From Oscillatoria sp. SIO1A7 (GTDB taxonomy: Bacteria > Cyanobacteriota > Cyanobacteriia > Cyanobacteriales > Laspinemataceae), in contig JAAHFN010000022.1 in assembly GCA_010672965.1 (NCBI GenBank), positions 124,001 to 188,000 on the forward strand: DNA of 64,000 nucleotides. Reading direction: 5' to 3'. Below are positions 44,859 to 55,200 of the stretch, piece by piece. The position numbers and the translations under genes are program-made. Positions within the stretch are counted from its first letter, which is position 1. The number at the start of each line of letters is the position of its first letter. The notes beneath the pieces are model-generated. The model was not told the origin of the DNA, did no database searches, and saw only the letters and a list, made by a program, of their open reading frames with translations.

Positions 44859-45992
44859 CTATTTTGCGGCAATGGGTATAGGGGTCAGTTGAGTTCGACG
44901 TTGCCAGAAGGGTAGATCTAACCACCGGTTTTCCAGGGCATAATACCGATATCGAATTCCCAAATAATTATCAAAATTACGTTCTAGGGCTTTCTGGTAT
45001 TGTTTGAGTAATTCATCTTTATTATTGCTCAGATATTCTATCAGGGCAACAGCCGCATCGCATCCGGAAGTTATGGCATGGCCGATACCCATTGAAGAAA
45101 GGGGATCGAAAGCGGTGGCGGCATCTCCCACTGCCATCCAGTCTTCCCCCACAGCGCAATCGAGAATGTGAGAATGGGCGGGTTTGACTGCCAGGGGATA
45201 AACTAAAGTTCCTTCCCGAGCCCGGTGCTTGGTATGGCAGGCTTTAGATAACAGTTCTACCCACTGCTCCTCCTTGTGGAGTTTCCCCTGTCGCATAATA
45301 TCGATATCTGTCATCAATACCGCGATTAATTTCCCATCTGGAAGCCACGCCGAGTACCACCATCCTTCAGGAATTGATTCGACTAGGACTTCTTCGGCTG
45401 GAGAGCGATCGCTTTCAAAACTCAGAAAGGCACTGATGCCGACGAGAGAATCCCAGACAAGGGACATTGCGCCCAGGCGCTTGGAAATTCTCGCTTGTCT
45501 GCCCGTCGCATCGACTAAATAACGGCTTTCTAGCTCAAAAGATTCCCCCAAACCGTCCTCAAGGAAAAGCTTCCATCCTCCTCCTGCTAATGGTTCTCCT
45601 TCAACGCACTTCGTTTGCATATACAGTTGACCGCCTTTACAAGCGACCTGTTCGGCCAACATCCTATCGAATTTTCCGCGATCGAGGAGATAACCTTCGC
45701 CCATTTGATTGAGGATAGACGATCGGCTGTGGAGTTCTGAATGTCCCCAGATGGCAGCAACGTTGTAAACGGGGACGTGACTGTCTGCGAGGAAAGGTTC
45801 TTTCACTTGCAGGTAACTTAGCAACGGGAGCAAGCTGGCCGATACATGTTCTCCCGTGCGGATGTTGTCGTAGGCCGTTTTCTCGATTACAGCGACGGTC
45901 AGTTTTGAATAGAGACAGAGCGTTAAAGCTAAAGCCGTTCCAGCAGGCCCTCCACCAATAATAGCCACGTCAACGCTGCGAGTTAATGACAC
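44859..45992 (-). CDS. LodB-like FAD-dependent oxidoreductase
   Basis: 377 aa. It has the Rossmann FAD motif VAIIGGGPAGTALALTLC, a second FAD motif VGEDWMAVGDAATAFDPLSSMGIGHA and the DATGR motif. It belongs to the group of flavoproteins with tryptophan halogenases and LodB. LodB proteins make the cysteine tryptophylquinone cofactor of LodA-type oxidases. A lodA-like gene lies upstream on the same strand, 541 bp away, which supports this role rather than halogenation; the halogenase WxWxIP motif is not seen. Confidence 0.75.
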   Translation of the reverse strand: MSLTRSVDVAIIGGGPAGTALALTLCLYSKLTVAVIEKTAYDNIRTGEHVSASLLPLLSYLQVKEPFLADSHVPVYNVAAIWGHSELHSRSSILNQMGEGYLLDRGKFDRMLAEQVACKGGQLYMQTKCVEGEPLAGGGWKLFLEDGLGESFELESRYLVDATGRQARISKRLGAMSLVWDSLVGISAFLSFESDRSPAEEVLVESIPEGWWYSAWLPDGKLIAVLMTDIDIMRQGKLHKEEQWVELLSKACHTKHRAREGTLVYPLAVKPAHSHILDCAVGEDWMAVGDAATAFDPLSSMGIGHAITSGCDAAVALIEYLSNNKDELLKQYQKALERNFDNYLGIRYRYYALENRWLDLPFWQRRTQLTPIPIAAK

Positions 45993-46091
45993 TTTATTCT
46001 TCCTCTTGAATCTTCAGGGGATGTATAGCAGTAAGCTTTCAGCTTTCAGCTTTCAGCTAGAGCTTCTGAAACCAATTCTTTCAGGACTTAT

Positions 46092-46228
46092 ACCATTTCT
46101 GTATGAAGCTGCAACAAATAAGATCTTTATCTACCGTTCGGGCTGAGCCTGTCGAAGCCCAGTCAGCCTTGGGCTTCGACAGGCTCAGCCCGAACGGAGA
46201 ATTTGTTGCAGCTTCATAAAGAATTGGT
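46092..46228. mobile_element. MITE-like element, family 3, copy 2
   Basis: ACCATTTCTGTATGAAGCTGC and its counterpart GCAGCTTCATAAAGAATTGGT form the ends (each in two stretches). Inside, CCGTTCGGGCTGAGCCTGTC and its complement form a long second stem. It is inserted between the lodA- and lodB-like genes. Confidence 0.75.
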
Positions 46229-46250
46229 CTTACGCAAAACATCTATATCA

Positions 46251-46337
46251 GGACTTACGCACAATACCCATATATGGTGCTTTGTAGGGGCAATCCCCCC
46301 GTGGTTGCCCCGCCGATAGTGTCGCTGCGTAAGTCCT
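46251..46337. mobile_element. MITE-like element, family 4, copy 3
   Basis: GGACTTACGCA and TGCGTAAGTCCT bound 87 bp. It lies 22 bp from the family 3 element. The open frame crossing 46214-46498 consists of these repeats and is rejected as a gene. Confidence 0.7.
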
Positions 46338-46533
46338 ATATATATAGCGTTTGTAGGGGCAGTCCCCCCGTGGCTGACCGCTGTTGGGCGCCAGCCCTTG
46401 CCGCAGGCTAAGCTGACCGCTGACTGCTTACTGTGATAATTTTCAAGGAAGCCGAACCGCCCAGCCAGTGGCGATTCGGCTTCCAAAACGGACTGCAAAG
46501 GTATTGCAGATAGCGGGATAAAACGGGCGCTAA

Positions 46534-48951
46534 TTAAAAGCGAATCCGCCGTCCAGAGCGAGGAACTTCTCCAAGTTTGCGAGTCACTTTAATTTTACGG
46601 AAACTCTGCACAGCCTTCAGCCGTTTTTGCAGTTTGTCTCGGTATTCTTGAGCAAGCTGTATTAGGGTTTCGGGCTCCATCTGCTCCAGCTCCGATTTTA
46701 CATATGAAATTCCTGGGTCTTCATGGACGATAGGAATAAGTTTATTCAAACCTGCCACAGTGACTGGTCGCATCAAGTTTTCTACATTCTTGAGCTTTTC
46801 GTTAATAAGACCCTTTTCTACCTCGATTTTTCGTTCTACTGGTTCTAAATCAGTTACGATAAACTCTACTTCTTCTTCCATACCAGGAAATTTGATAGCA
46901 AACTTGTGGTATTGAAACTCATCGTAATTCCGCTCTGTCTCCACAAAATAGGGGAATAACTCAGAAGACTTCGGTCCGTTTTCTCCAATCTGTTCGTCTT
47001 CTCCCACATTGCGGATGAATGCTAAACTAGCCCAGCCTAGATTAACCATTTGCGAGTAGCTGTTGATTCCCCGGAAGTAGTTCATCTGCCAGCCAGCCTT
47101 TTCATTATCGTATGAATCCTTCTCTATAGTTGCTGCCCTGTGCTCATGCTGATTGGCAATAAGATTCAAGCCGTTAAGGACGTCCCAAGGAGCTTGCGGC
47201 GGCCACCAGTAGGCAAAGTAATTTGGGCGAAGAGGTACTGATTCTCCTCCTTCTTCAACCTTGTTCGTGTCGGGATCCGTGTAGTTGACGAGCTGGTAGG
47301 TGCAGTTGTAGAAATCAGCCTGCCAGGGAATTGCCATGCGCTTCGTTAAATCGCCAGGCTCGCAGCTCTGATAAGTAGTTGCGCATTCATCGCGGTTTTC
47401 GTCACCGAGCGATCCACTTACCACTGCCTGTTTAATTTCAATTTGACTTTTATTGCTTTGGCCTATCTGGTTTACTTCATATATGGCCTGATTTTGCGTC
47501 GTCCAAGTGACCTCGATACCCGGACATTGAGGAAGTCCGACAACATTACCGATACTGGCACTATCTTCTGGACAGAGTGGGTATTCTGCTACCACATTGC
47601 CATGATTATCTGTAGGGGTCTCCCCTTTATAAAACTTGCCTTCCGACCACTGGTACAGTAAAAAATACTGGGTTTCAGTCAGTGTCAAAAACTTTTTGAT
47701 GTTGGCCTCTGATACAGAATTGCTCCCAGAATTGAGTGGCATCAGAGGAATTCCAGTATATGGTTGACTGCCATTTGTTTGACCGCTAAACAAGTTGGTT
47801 TGAACGCTGGGTGCAGAATAAGGAGGAGGGGGATTTCCATTCGCTACAACCTCCTTAGATTCCGGTTGGCGAAAATAGCTAAAATATTTTTGGCGATTCG
47901 GTTTATTATCGTCACTAGGATCCGAGAAATCAAAGATATTTGATGAGAAGGCTATCATCGACTGTACGTTGGCGACCCAATGGTAGCCGGAGATGCGATT
48001 GATAATTGGCAGAATATCGCGCTCGTAACTTGCCATAAAGTCAGGATTCCATCCAGGAATACCGAGAAATCCAAGCGGCCGTTGTCCTTTCAGGTACATC
48101 TCTGGAACGAGATCGAATTCACGCACAGCCACGTCAAAAGCAGTGTCGTCCCATGAGGAAATATTACTAATCTCTGGGGCAAAATCAGGAGGCCCAACGA
48201 TTACCCAAGCCTGTAGCTTTTGTGCAGTGCCACCTACTGGCGTAAACTCGCAGGTGACAGAACCGTCCGATATATCGTCGAACCAATAGTTTCCACCGCC
48301 ATAACCCTCTAACTCTGTCAGTCCCCAAGAGTCCCCATGTCCTCCAAGAACGATAAGATTGCCTTGGCTATCAGTTTTTAAATCGCCAATTTTTGTAAAC
48401 AACGTACCATAATTATCGTCTGGTTTTCCCGGGAAATCGAATTCATCTGGGTTTGGGAAATGAGAGCCAGGTACTTGGTCGTTAAGTTCCTTTTGAGCTT
48501 CTGTCCCCGTGATTTGTACCTCGCCAGAGTCAATAATTAGCGTCTGTCGATCGCTCACATCGTCGTTTCGCCGAGGAACATTCTGGTTTTGATAGCTGTT
48601 GTTTTCTCCTAGCAATAGGTTGCCTAGCAGCTCGCTGTATTCGTACCAGACGGCCTTTTTGTTGGCTAAACGTACAGTCCATGTGACCGATTCTACCTGA
48701 GTTGAATCGGATAAGTCCACTTCTGTCGCGTTTCCGGTATCATCGTATTTATAGACGCGAAACTTTTGTCCTTGCCGTTTTATCTTACCCCCGACCTTAA
48801 ATTCGCTGACTGCCCCCCCTGTTTCATTGCCATTAGCGTCGCAATTAATGGGTAGGCCACCGATTTCATTGGGAGCTAAAAAGAATTCATCGTCGTGATT
48901 GCCAACCCGAGCAACTCCAATTGCTGGATGAATTACATATGTATCTGTCAT
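46534..48951 (-). CDS. LodA/GoxA-like quinoprotein amino-acid oxidase
   Basis: 805 aa from ATG 48951, which has AGAAGG five bases upstream; a TTG 15 bp earlier is also in frame. The N-terminus YVIHPAIGVARVGNHDDEFFLAPN is a LodA hallmark, as are WVIVGPPDFAPEI, PGIEVTWT and DLTKRMAIPWQADFYNC. The Trp in the last motif (about residue 543) should be the CTQ tryptophan. The partner Cys is less clear: the Cys directly before PGIE (about 476) is not where I expect it. It should oxidise an amino acid and release H2O2. The LodB-like gene downstream would build the cofactor. Confidence 0.8.
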   Translation of the reverse strand: MTDTYVIHPAIGVARVGNHDDEFFLAPNEIGGLPINCDANGNETGGAVSEFKVGGKIKRQGQKFRVYKYDDTGNATEVDLSDSTQVESVTWTVRLANKKAVWYEYSELLGNLLLGENNSYQNQNVPRRNDDVSDRQTLIIDSGEVQITGTEAQKELNDQVPGSHFPNPDEFDFPGKPDDNYGTLFTKIGDLKTDSQGNLIVLGGHGDSWGLTELEGYGGGNYWFDDISDGSVTCEFTPVGGTAQKLQAWVIVGPPDFAPEISNISSWDDTAFDVAVREFDLVPEMYLKGQRPLGFLGIPGWNPDFMASYERDILPIINRISGYHWVANVQSMIAFSSNIFDFSDPSDDNKPNRQKYFSYFRQPESKEVVANGNPPPPYSAPSVQTNLFSGQTNGSQPYTGIPLMPLNSGSNSVSEANIKKFLTLTETQYFLLYQWSEGKFYKGETPTDNHGNVVAEYPLCPEDSASIGNVVGLPQCPGIEVTWTTQNQAIYEVNQIGQSNKSQIEIKQAVVSGSLGDENRDECATTYQSCEPGDLTKRMAIPWQADFYNCTYQLVNYTDPDTNKVEEGGESVPLRPNYFAYWWPPQAPWDVLNGLNLIANQHEHRAATIEKDSYDNEKAGWQMNYFRGINSYSQMVNLGWASLAFIRNVGEDEQIGENGPKSSELFPYFVETERNYDEFQYHKFAIKFPGMEEEVEFIVTDLEPVERKIEVEKGLINEKLKNVENLMRPVTVAGLNKLIPIVHEDPGISYVKSELEQMEPETLIQLAQEYRDKLQKRLKAVQSFRKIKVTRKLGEVPRSGRRIRF

Positions 48952-49304
48952 TCTAACCTTCTGCAATACACTACAATCTTACAGCGTTCTTCACCTGATA
49001 GACTATCTAGCAGCAGCAAGGATACCCTAGCCTCCCAGCACATAGCTAATGCCTGCATATTGGCGAGACTCTCCAACACGGGGATCCTAACCGATCTGCC
49101 TTTTCTACCTTATTAACTACAACTATACCGATCTGACTTAAATTTAAATTGGAAATTATTTAGCTAAAATGTGACATTTTTACGATATGTTAATAGAGTC
49201 AAGACCACGGTCTCGGGTCCCTATCTCCCCGAGCTGCGTTTTGTGGCGAGGGAAGCGCCGCCGTCTGGACTTAGTGGCCAGATTTATTTCGGCCAGTATT
49301 TTTC
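48952..49304. other. Upstream region of the lodA-like gene
   Basis: No gene or element recognised. Confidence 0.35.
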
Positions 49305-49350
49305 GGGACTTAAGCAAAGACACTATATATATAGTATTTTTGCTTAAGTC
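49305..49350. mobile_element. Short variant of MITE family 4
   Basis: GGGACTTAAGCAAAGACACTA and TAGTATTTTTGCTTAAGTC (two stretches each) form a 46-bp near-palindrome. It could equally act as a hairpin terminator. Three GGGCATT heptamers follow at about 49447-49467. Confidence 0.5.
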
Positions 49351-49618
49351 TAAAGTTTTGCCTACAAGCTCTCAGAAACGCGAGGTTACACTAAAGCGGA
49401 CCTCTTAGCAGTGGACCTCTTAGCAGTGGAGCGGCCATTGGTAGTTGGGCATTGGGCATTGGGCATTCATAGCTATCAGCGATCGGCTATAAGCTCGCCC
49501 AACGGGCAGCGGGCCTCGCCCAACAGCGATCGGCAAAAAGCTGCCTGTAAAATTAGGCTATACAAGACGCAGGGGGTGCAGAAAGTCCAGAAGGTTCAAA
49601 AAATTTCTACATTTAATG

Positions 49619-49647
49619 TTGTTTTTCGAGCCAAATGATGCTAAGAT
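49619..49647 (+). promoter_or_regulatory. Promoter of structured RNA locus 2
   Basis: TTGTTT (49619-49624), exactly 17 bp, TAAGAT (49642-49647). The spacer TTCGAGCCAAATGATGC resembles that of locus 1 (TTCGAGAAAAACGATGC). Confidence 0.65.
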
Positions 49648-49653
49648 GGCTTT

Positions 49654-49937
49654 ATAGCTCCCTAGAGGGGGCAAAAAATAAGGACCGCAGTTAACCGCGA
49701 CCCTTTGACAAAGACAAAAAGTAAACTCTAGGAAGGAGGTTTTTTCACTCAAAGGATTTTTTCCCTCAAAAAACCCCGGCTGCTAAGGCTGCACGCCAAT
49801 GGACTTGCGGGCAACAAGTTCATTGGCACGCCTCCAATAGCTAGCCGGGGAGGGAAGATAGCCACCCATTCCCGCTGACAATGCCTAAGATTGCGGCAGC
49901 GGGTGGGTCTCCTTTGAGAAAAATTCAAGCTAGTTTT
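49654..49937 (+). ncRNA. Structured non-coding RNA, paralogue 2 of 2 (family not recognised)
   Basis: About 284 nt, similar to 1519-1814. The closing stem is CTCAAAGGA (49748-49756) with TCCTTTGAG (49910-49918). CCCCGGCT pairs with AGCCGGGG. GCCAATGGACTTG pairs with CAAGTTCATTGGC, a long stem-loop with one mismatch. A 3' hairpin uses CCCGCTG and CAGCGGG. Several helices are kept in locus 1 with different bases, which is the mark of a selected RNA structure. No shared open frame. Confidence 0.6.
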
Positions 49938-50199
49938 TATAGCAATACGAGCGATCGCCCAACGCCTAGAGCGATTCGCAGAGGACATATTTGCTCTAGC
50001 TTGTATTTGAGCGAGGACCTCCTTGCCTTTTCTTATTCTACAACGACTGGCTTTGTTTTGTATGCGATCGCGCTGTGCCGCTGCGCACGAGATTCAAAAT
50101 TCAAAATTCAAAATTCAAAATTCGCGCATGAGCCCGGCCACAAGGATCGCGCTCGCTTATTATTTCTGCCGCTCTGCACTAGATAACGCGATCGCACCT

Positions 50200-50294
50200 T
50201 ATACCAAATCGGTTTAATTAACCTAAAAAAGTTAATTCTCGCGTAGGACGGGCGTCCAAGTTTTTTGTACGAGCATTTAACCGGATTTGATATT
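50200..50294. mobile_element. MITE-like element, family 2, copy 2
   Basis: TATACCAAATCGGTTTAA and TTTAACCGGATTTGATATT bound 95 bp. Upstream at 50095-50122 is a run of ATTCAAA heptamers. The stretch 49938-50199 shows no gene. Confidence 0.65.
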
Positions 50295-50335
50295 AAGACT
50301 CAAAACTTAAAACTTAAAGCTCTCAAGCTAAGAAC

Positions 50336-50509
50336 TCAACTATCGGGAAAGGTGCGCTTGAACTCCACAACTAAGTCATCTAATTCCTCGATAGCTTGAT
50401 TAACATCTATTCTCAAAGAACCTAAATTGGGCTTCTCCAATAGGCGGAGCAAATATTCTCGCTTGCTCTCAATTAGGGCAATTCGCTCTTGCAGTTTTTC
50501 CTTATCCAT
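50336..50509 (-). CDS. Small helical protein, 57 aa
   Basis: ATG 50509 to TGA 50336 on the minus strand. The protein starts MDKEKLQERIALIESKREY, continues LLRLLEKPNLGSLRIDVNQ, and ends in an acidic helix EELDDLVVEFKRTFPDS. The heptad pattern suggests a two-helix coiled coil. Codon use and the clean frame argue for a real gene. No family recognised with certainty. No strong ribosome site (only GAGG 15 bases upstream). Confidence 0.6.
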   Translation of the reverse strand: MDKEKLQERIALIESKREYLLRLLEKPNLGSLRIDVNQAIEELDDLVVEFKRTFPDS

Positions 50510-50534
50510 CAGATTTATAACCTCAATCTACAAT

Positions 50535-50585
50535 AGGGTATTGGGAATTGGGCATTGGGAATTGGGCATTGGGCATTAGGCATTG
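50535..50585. repeat. Heptamer tandem repeats GGGAATT/GGGCATT
   Basis: Seven units occur here, followed by TTTTAAA and AACTTAA runs to about 50670. The stretch 50510-50787 holds no other feature. Confidence 0.85.
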
Positions 50586-50787
50586 GGAAAGTTTTAAATT
50601 TTGAGTTTTGAGTTTTAAATTAAAGATGTGCAACTCAAAACTTAAAACTCAAAACTTAAAACTTAAAACTCTCCTTGTCTTTTGGTCCCCTTGTCACCTT
50701 TTACCCCGGTCCCCCCATCTCCCCTCTTCCTCTTTGGCTTAATCAATGATATGGTAAGCGCAGAAGAAAATAGCCATCAAAAAAAAT

Positions 50788-51345
50788 ATGTTCCGTAAAA
50801 TATCTCTAGCCAATGCGGGTTTAGTCATTGGCTTTTTGCTAACTTCCCTAGGCTTTGTCGCTTATTATGCGAATTGGGCGGCCTTAAATATAGGCTCGTT
50901 ATTTTACGGCGTAGGAATCTTGCTAGCAGGTTTTGCCCTAAAAAGCTCGGAACTAGAGCCCCTGCCGTATTCTAAACCCACCCCCGAATCAACTCTGGCA
51001 CTGCGCGAAAAGCAAGCAACCAGCACCCAGGAGCAAATTATTAAAGACGTGACCCGATTTCGCTACGGTCAAGAAGTTCACTTAGAGGAATCTTTAGAGC
51101 GATTGGGTCTTAGTCCTTCCGATGAAGAACGACCATTGCTGCAAAGTCTGCGAGAAGAGGAGAGAGACGGTGCTTATGCTTTGGTACTCGAATTTGATTC
51201 GCCAAACACTTCCTTAGAAGTCTGGCAAAAAAAACAGGAGAAAATAGCCAAATTCTTTGGGCCGGGAATACGAGCTGAAATAGCACAACCTGCCGATCGC
51301 CGCGTTGACGTGGCTTTGGTTGTGGAGGAGTCAGACCGGACGTAA
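50788..51345 (+). CDS. DUF2854 family membrane protein
   Basis: 185 aa. Two membrane helices at the start (LANAGLVIGFLLTSLGFVAYY and ALNIGSLFYGVGILLAGFAL), then a soluble domain with DVTRFRYGQEVHLEESLERLGL and ending RRVDVALVVEE. This is the conserved cyanobacterial/plastid DUF2854 layout; its role is unknown. The downstream stretch 51346-51589 has GGGCATC and GCCAAATTCGCG repeats only. Confidence 0.82.
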   Translation: MFRKISLANAGLVIGFLLTSLGFVAYYANWAALNIGSLFYGVGILLAGFALKSSELEPLPYSKPTPESTLALREKQATSTQEQIIKDVTRFRYGQEVHLEESLERLGLSPSDEERPLLQSLREEERDGAYALVLEFDSPNTSLEVWQKKQEKIAKFFGPGIRAEIAQPADRRVDVALVVEESDRT

Positions 51346-51589
51346 ATAGGGGGCAATCGGGCATCGCGGGCATCGGGCATCGGGCATCGCAAAAAATTGC
51401 AAAATTATTTTGCCAAGGATTGTTATAGCAGTAGGGTATTTCCGGCCGGAAAGCCCCTACTGGCTGCGCGTATCGGCCAAATTCGCGGCCAAATTCGCGG
51501 TCAAATTGAAATTCAATTTTGTTACCCAAATTACAAACAAATAACCCCAAACAATATTTACGCTTCTACCTTATCTCTATAAGTTATCT

Positions 51590-51856
51590 TTATTTTTCTA
51601 ACCTCACTGCATACCACTGTAGAGACTTTCCGGGGCTAAGTTCGAGTTCGCAGTTATTGTCACGGAGATATTCTGCTTGCTCTTTAACAGAGGACAATTT
51701 TTGTAAATATTGGGGCAATTCTCCTTGACGAGAGGCTAAAACAGTCTCTAGTTTTTGTTGGAGTTCGGTGGCCGTTAAAAATTCCTCCTGGCATTCTGGC
51801 TCCAAGACTACAAAGTGGTTTTCATCTTGATACATAATTGAGTCGGGCATTGGCAT
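51590..51856 (-). CDS. CRR7-like NDH-1 accessory protein
   Basis: 88 aa. PDSIMYQDENHFVVLEPECQE, then TATELQQKLETVL, then QYLQKLSSVKEQAEYL and the end GKSLQWYAVRLEK. The end and spacing fit chlororespiratory reduction 7, a factor for the photosynthetic NDH-1 complex in cyanobacteria and plants. The start may be the ATG at residue 3 (MPDSIM). Confidence 0.72.
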   Translation of the reverse strand: MPMPDSIMYQDENHFVVLEPECQEEFLTATELQQKLETVLASRQGELPQYLQKLSSVKEQAEYLRDNNCELELSPGKSLQWYAVRLEK

Positions 51857-51921
51857 TCCTTATTTAGATCTGCAAAAATTTACTAGATCGATCTTACTAC
51901 TGGTCTGGCACGCTTAAAATT

Positions 51922-51997
51922 GTAGGGAGCGTTTGAGGAACGAAACAAGGGCGTAACCACTGCTATTGTTGGGTTTCGTTCCTCAACCGCTCCCTAC
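51922..51997. repeat. Inverted repeat GTAGGGAGCG ... CGCTCCCTAC
   Basis: GTAGGGAGCGTTTGAGGAACG pairs with its counterpart around TCGTTCCTCAACCGCTCCCTAC (read in two stretches). The loop contains GTTGGGTTTCGTT, which links it to the hairpins at 28841 and 63741. The stretch 51998-52296 has no gene. Confidence 0.7.
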
Positions 51998-52296
51998 AGT
52001 TAGAAGCCATTTTAGCCTTGCCAATCCACTACTTTACAATCGATCTTGCTTATTTTCGATTTCAAGTTTAGGACTGGCAATATTGAATAGTCGCCGATTT
52101 AGAGGCAAAATAGGAAAAGGGGTATGTTCGCATTGGGCATCGGGCTTTGGGCATTGGACATGGATTAAGGTAAAAAAGGAAATCGCTCGATCTCCAAAAT
52201 ATCTTGAAATATATACTAGACCTTATATCCTATACAATTAAGTATAACAATTTGCTTAAGTCCCGAGGAATTGAAGATTAACTTAAGAGGAGTTTT

Positions 52297-55200
52297 ATGT
52301 TACAACTTTTGGACCTGACTCTCTCTGGGGCAATTGGCAGTAGCGCATACAAGCTGCTCAATTTAGCAACAAGCGACTTTATCCCCCAAGGTCGCTGCTA
52401 CCTGTGGAAAACAGGATTGATATGGTTGCATGGATTGTCTGACGGGCTAATTGCCTTTTCATATTATGCGATCGCTCTTGTGCTGGTTTATTTTATTCAC
52501 CAAAGAAGAAGTACGTCTTTTAAGTGGATATTATTATTGTTTGGGGCTTTTCTTATCGTTTGTGGCACCACCCACATAATGGAAATCTGGACTTTGTGGC
52601 ACCCAGACTATTGGATTTATGGTGGCATCAAAGCCTTGAATGCAGTAATTTTTGTTGCCTTGGCGATCGCTTTAGTCCCCCTAATTCCCAACTTCTTAGA
52701 ACTTCAATCCTCGGCGAGCTTGCAATTAATGAACGAAACGCTGCAAAAAGAAGCCTCGCGCAGCAAAGAAGCAGAAGAAGAAATACGCCAAATCAATGCC
52801 ATTTTAGAGAACAGAGTCCAAGAAAGAACAGCCCAGCTTGAAGCCTACAATCAGATGCTGCTCGACGAAATCGATCGTAGGGAGGAGTTGGCCTCTTCTT
52901 TAGAAGAAAGCGAAAAGCGACTAAGAACTTTAGTCACCAACGCCCCGATAATACTCTACGCAACGGATAGCAAGGGAAAGATTATCTTTTGTGAAGGAAA
53001 AGGAATCCAACTTTTAGGACTGCAACCGGGGGAGGGCGTTGGTAGGGAGATAGTTGACTTCTACAGTTTCGAGCCCAGCATCCAGAGGCAAGTAGAAAAC
53101 GCTCTGGCGGGCAGCGAAGAAAATTGGATGGCCTCGATGCTGGGTGCCTGCTTCGACCATCGCGTGACTCCCGTGCGAGACGATGAAACTGGACAAGTCA
53201 CGGGTATTATTGGCGTCGCGACAGATATCACCGAGCAAAAGCAAGCGGAGATAGAGCGGCAAAGGTCTTTGGCGCTCTTGCAGGCAACCTTTGATTCGAC
53301 TGCAGATGGCATATTAGCAGTAGATAAGGATGGCAAGATAGTCGCCTTTAACCGGCAATTTCAGCAAATGTGGAGCATTCCTGACAAGATTGGATTGGAC
53401 GAACTGGATGCTTTTTTCCTGGAGTTAGTCTTAGCCGAGCTGAAAGCCCCAGACGCTTTTTTAAGCGGAGCATGGCAGTTGTATAGTTCTCCAGATATAG
53501 AGTCTGCCGATCTTCTAGAGTTTAAAGACGGTCGCGTTTTCGAGCGTTACTCCAAACCCCAAAAAGTAGGCGAAAAAGTTGCGGGCAGAGTATGGAGTTT
53601 CCGAGACGTTAGCGATCGCCGCCACCAAGAAGAAGCCCTACGGCGTCAGGCGTTAGTCTTTGAGAATATCTATGACGCAGTAATTCTGACGGATTTAGCC
53701 GGAGAAATTACTGACTGGAACCAGGCTGCAGAGCGGATGTTTGGTTATACCAAAGCAGAGGCATCGGGGCACAGTACCGGAATCTTATATAGACCGGAAG
53801 AGGCTCCGGTGCTAACCGAGCAGATTATTGAGGGCATGACCGGCGACGGTCGCTGGTCTGGGGAAATTAATTTTATCCGTAAGGATGGTAGCAGCGGCAT
53901 TTGCGAAACGGTGGTTTTGCCGATAAGAGATAAAACCGGAGAGACAATTGCCACTTTGGGGGTCAATCGGGATATCAGCGATCGCAAGCAGGCCGAGGAA
54001 GAGCGCGATCGCTTTTTCACCCTTTCCGTAGATATGCTCTGTATCGCTGGATTTGATGGCTATTTCAAGCGCCTCAATCCCGCTTGGGAAGCTGCCTTGG
54101 GTTGGACTGTCGAAGAGCTGCTCTCCAAACCCTTCCTGGAATTCATACATCCAGACGACCGAGAAGCTACTATCGCCGAAGCCCAAAAACTCAGCCTTGG
54201 CGGCATCACCATTTCATTTGAAAATCGCTATCAATGTGCCGACGGTTCCTACCGATGGCTTTTATGGACTTCTACTTCCCATATTGACCAACAACGGATC
54301 TATGGTGTAGCCCACGATATTACCAATCGCAAGCAAGCAGAAGAAGCCCTGCGGTTGACTCAGTTCTCGGTAGATCGCGCTGCTGAAGCGGTATTTTGGA
54401 TTGGTGCGGATGCGAGACTCTTATACATTAACGATGCAGCCTGTCGCTCCCTCGGCTATTCTCGCTCCGAACTGCTCTCCATGACAGTCTATGACTTTGA
54501 AATGGATTTACCCCCAGAAGCTTGGCCGCAACACTGGCAAGAAATGAGAGAAAAAGGTGGGCTATCTCTAGAGTCTCGCCACCGCCGCCAAGATGGCAGC
54601 ATTTTGCCGGTAGAAATCAGTATTAATTATTTGCATTTTAACGATAGAGAATATATTTGCGCTTTTGCCCGCGATATTACAGAACGCAAGCAAGCCGAGA
54701 AAGAAAAAATAGAATTAATCGGTTCTTTACAAGAGGTAACAAGCCTTCAAAATGCGATTTTGAATGGTGCCAATTACGCTATAGTTTCCACTAGCACTAA
54801 TGGCACTATTCGCACCTTTAATGCTGGGGCAGAGCGTTATTTGGGCTATAGCGCCCAAGAGTTAGTCAATGAAAAAACTCCGGCTATTTTCCACGATGCC
54901 AAGGAAGTCGCCCAGCGAGCTGAAGAATTATCGGCAGAACTGGCAGTGCAGATTGAGCCCGGGTTTGAGGCTTTCGTTGCTAAAGCTCGTCGCGGAAAAC
55001 CAGACGAACGAGAATGGTCTTATATTCGCAAGGATGGCAGCCGCTTCCCCGTGCGGCTATCAGTTACTGCACTCAGGGACGATAGCCAAAATATCGCTGG
55101 ATTTTTGGGAATTGCCAGCGATATTAGCGATCGCAAAGCCGCCGAGGCTGAAAAAGCCATGCTTCTGGCCTCTATCCAGCAGAGCGAGCAGAAGTATCGC

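Noticed and set aside
44859-45992. Tryptophan halogenase
   Set aside because: The fold is related, but I do not see the WxWxIP motif, and the neighbouring lodA-like gene explains it better as LodB.
46214-46498. Minus-strand open frame of 94 codons between the lodA- and lodB-like genes
   Set aside because: It reads through the MITE at 46251 and GGGGCAATCCCCCC repeats.
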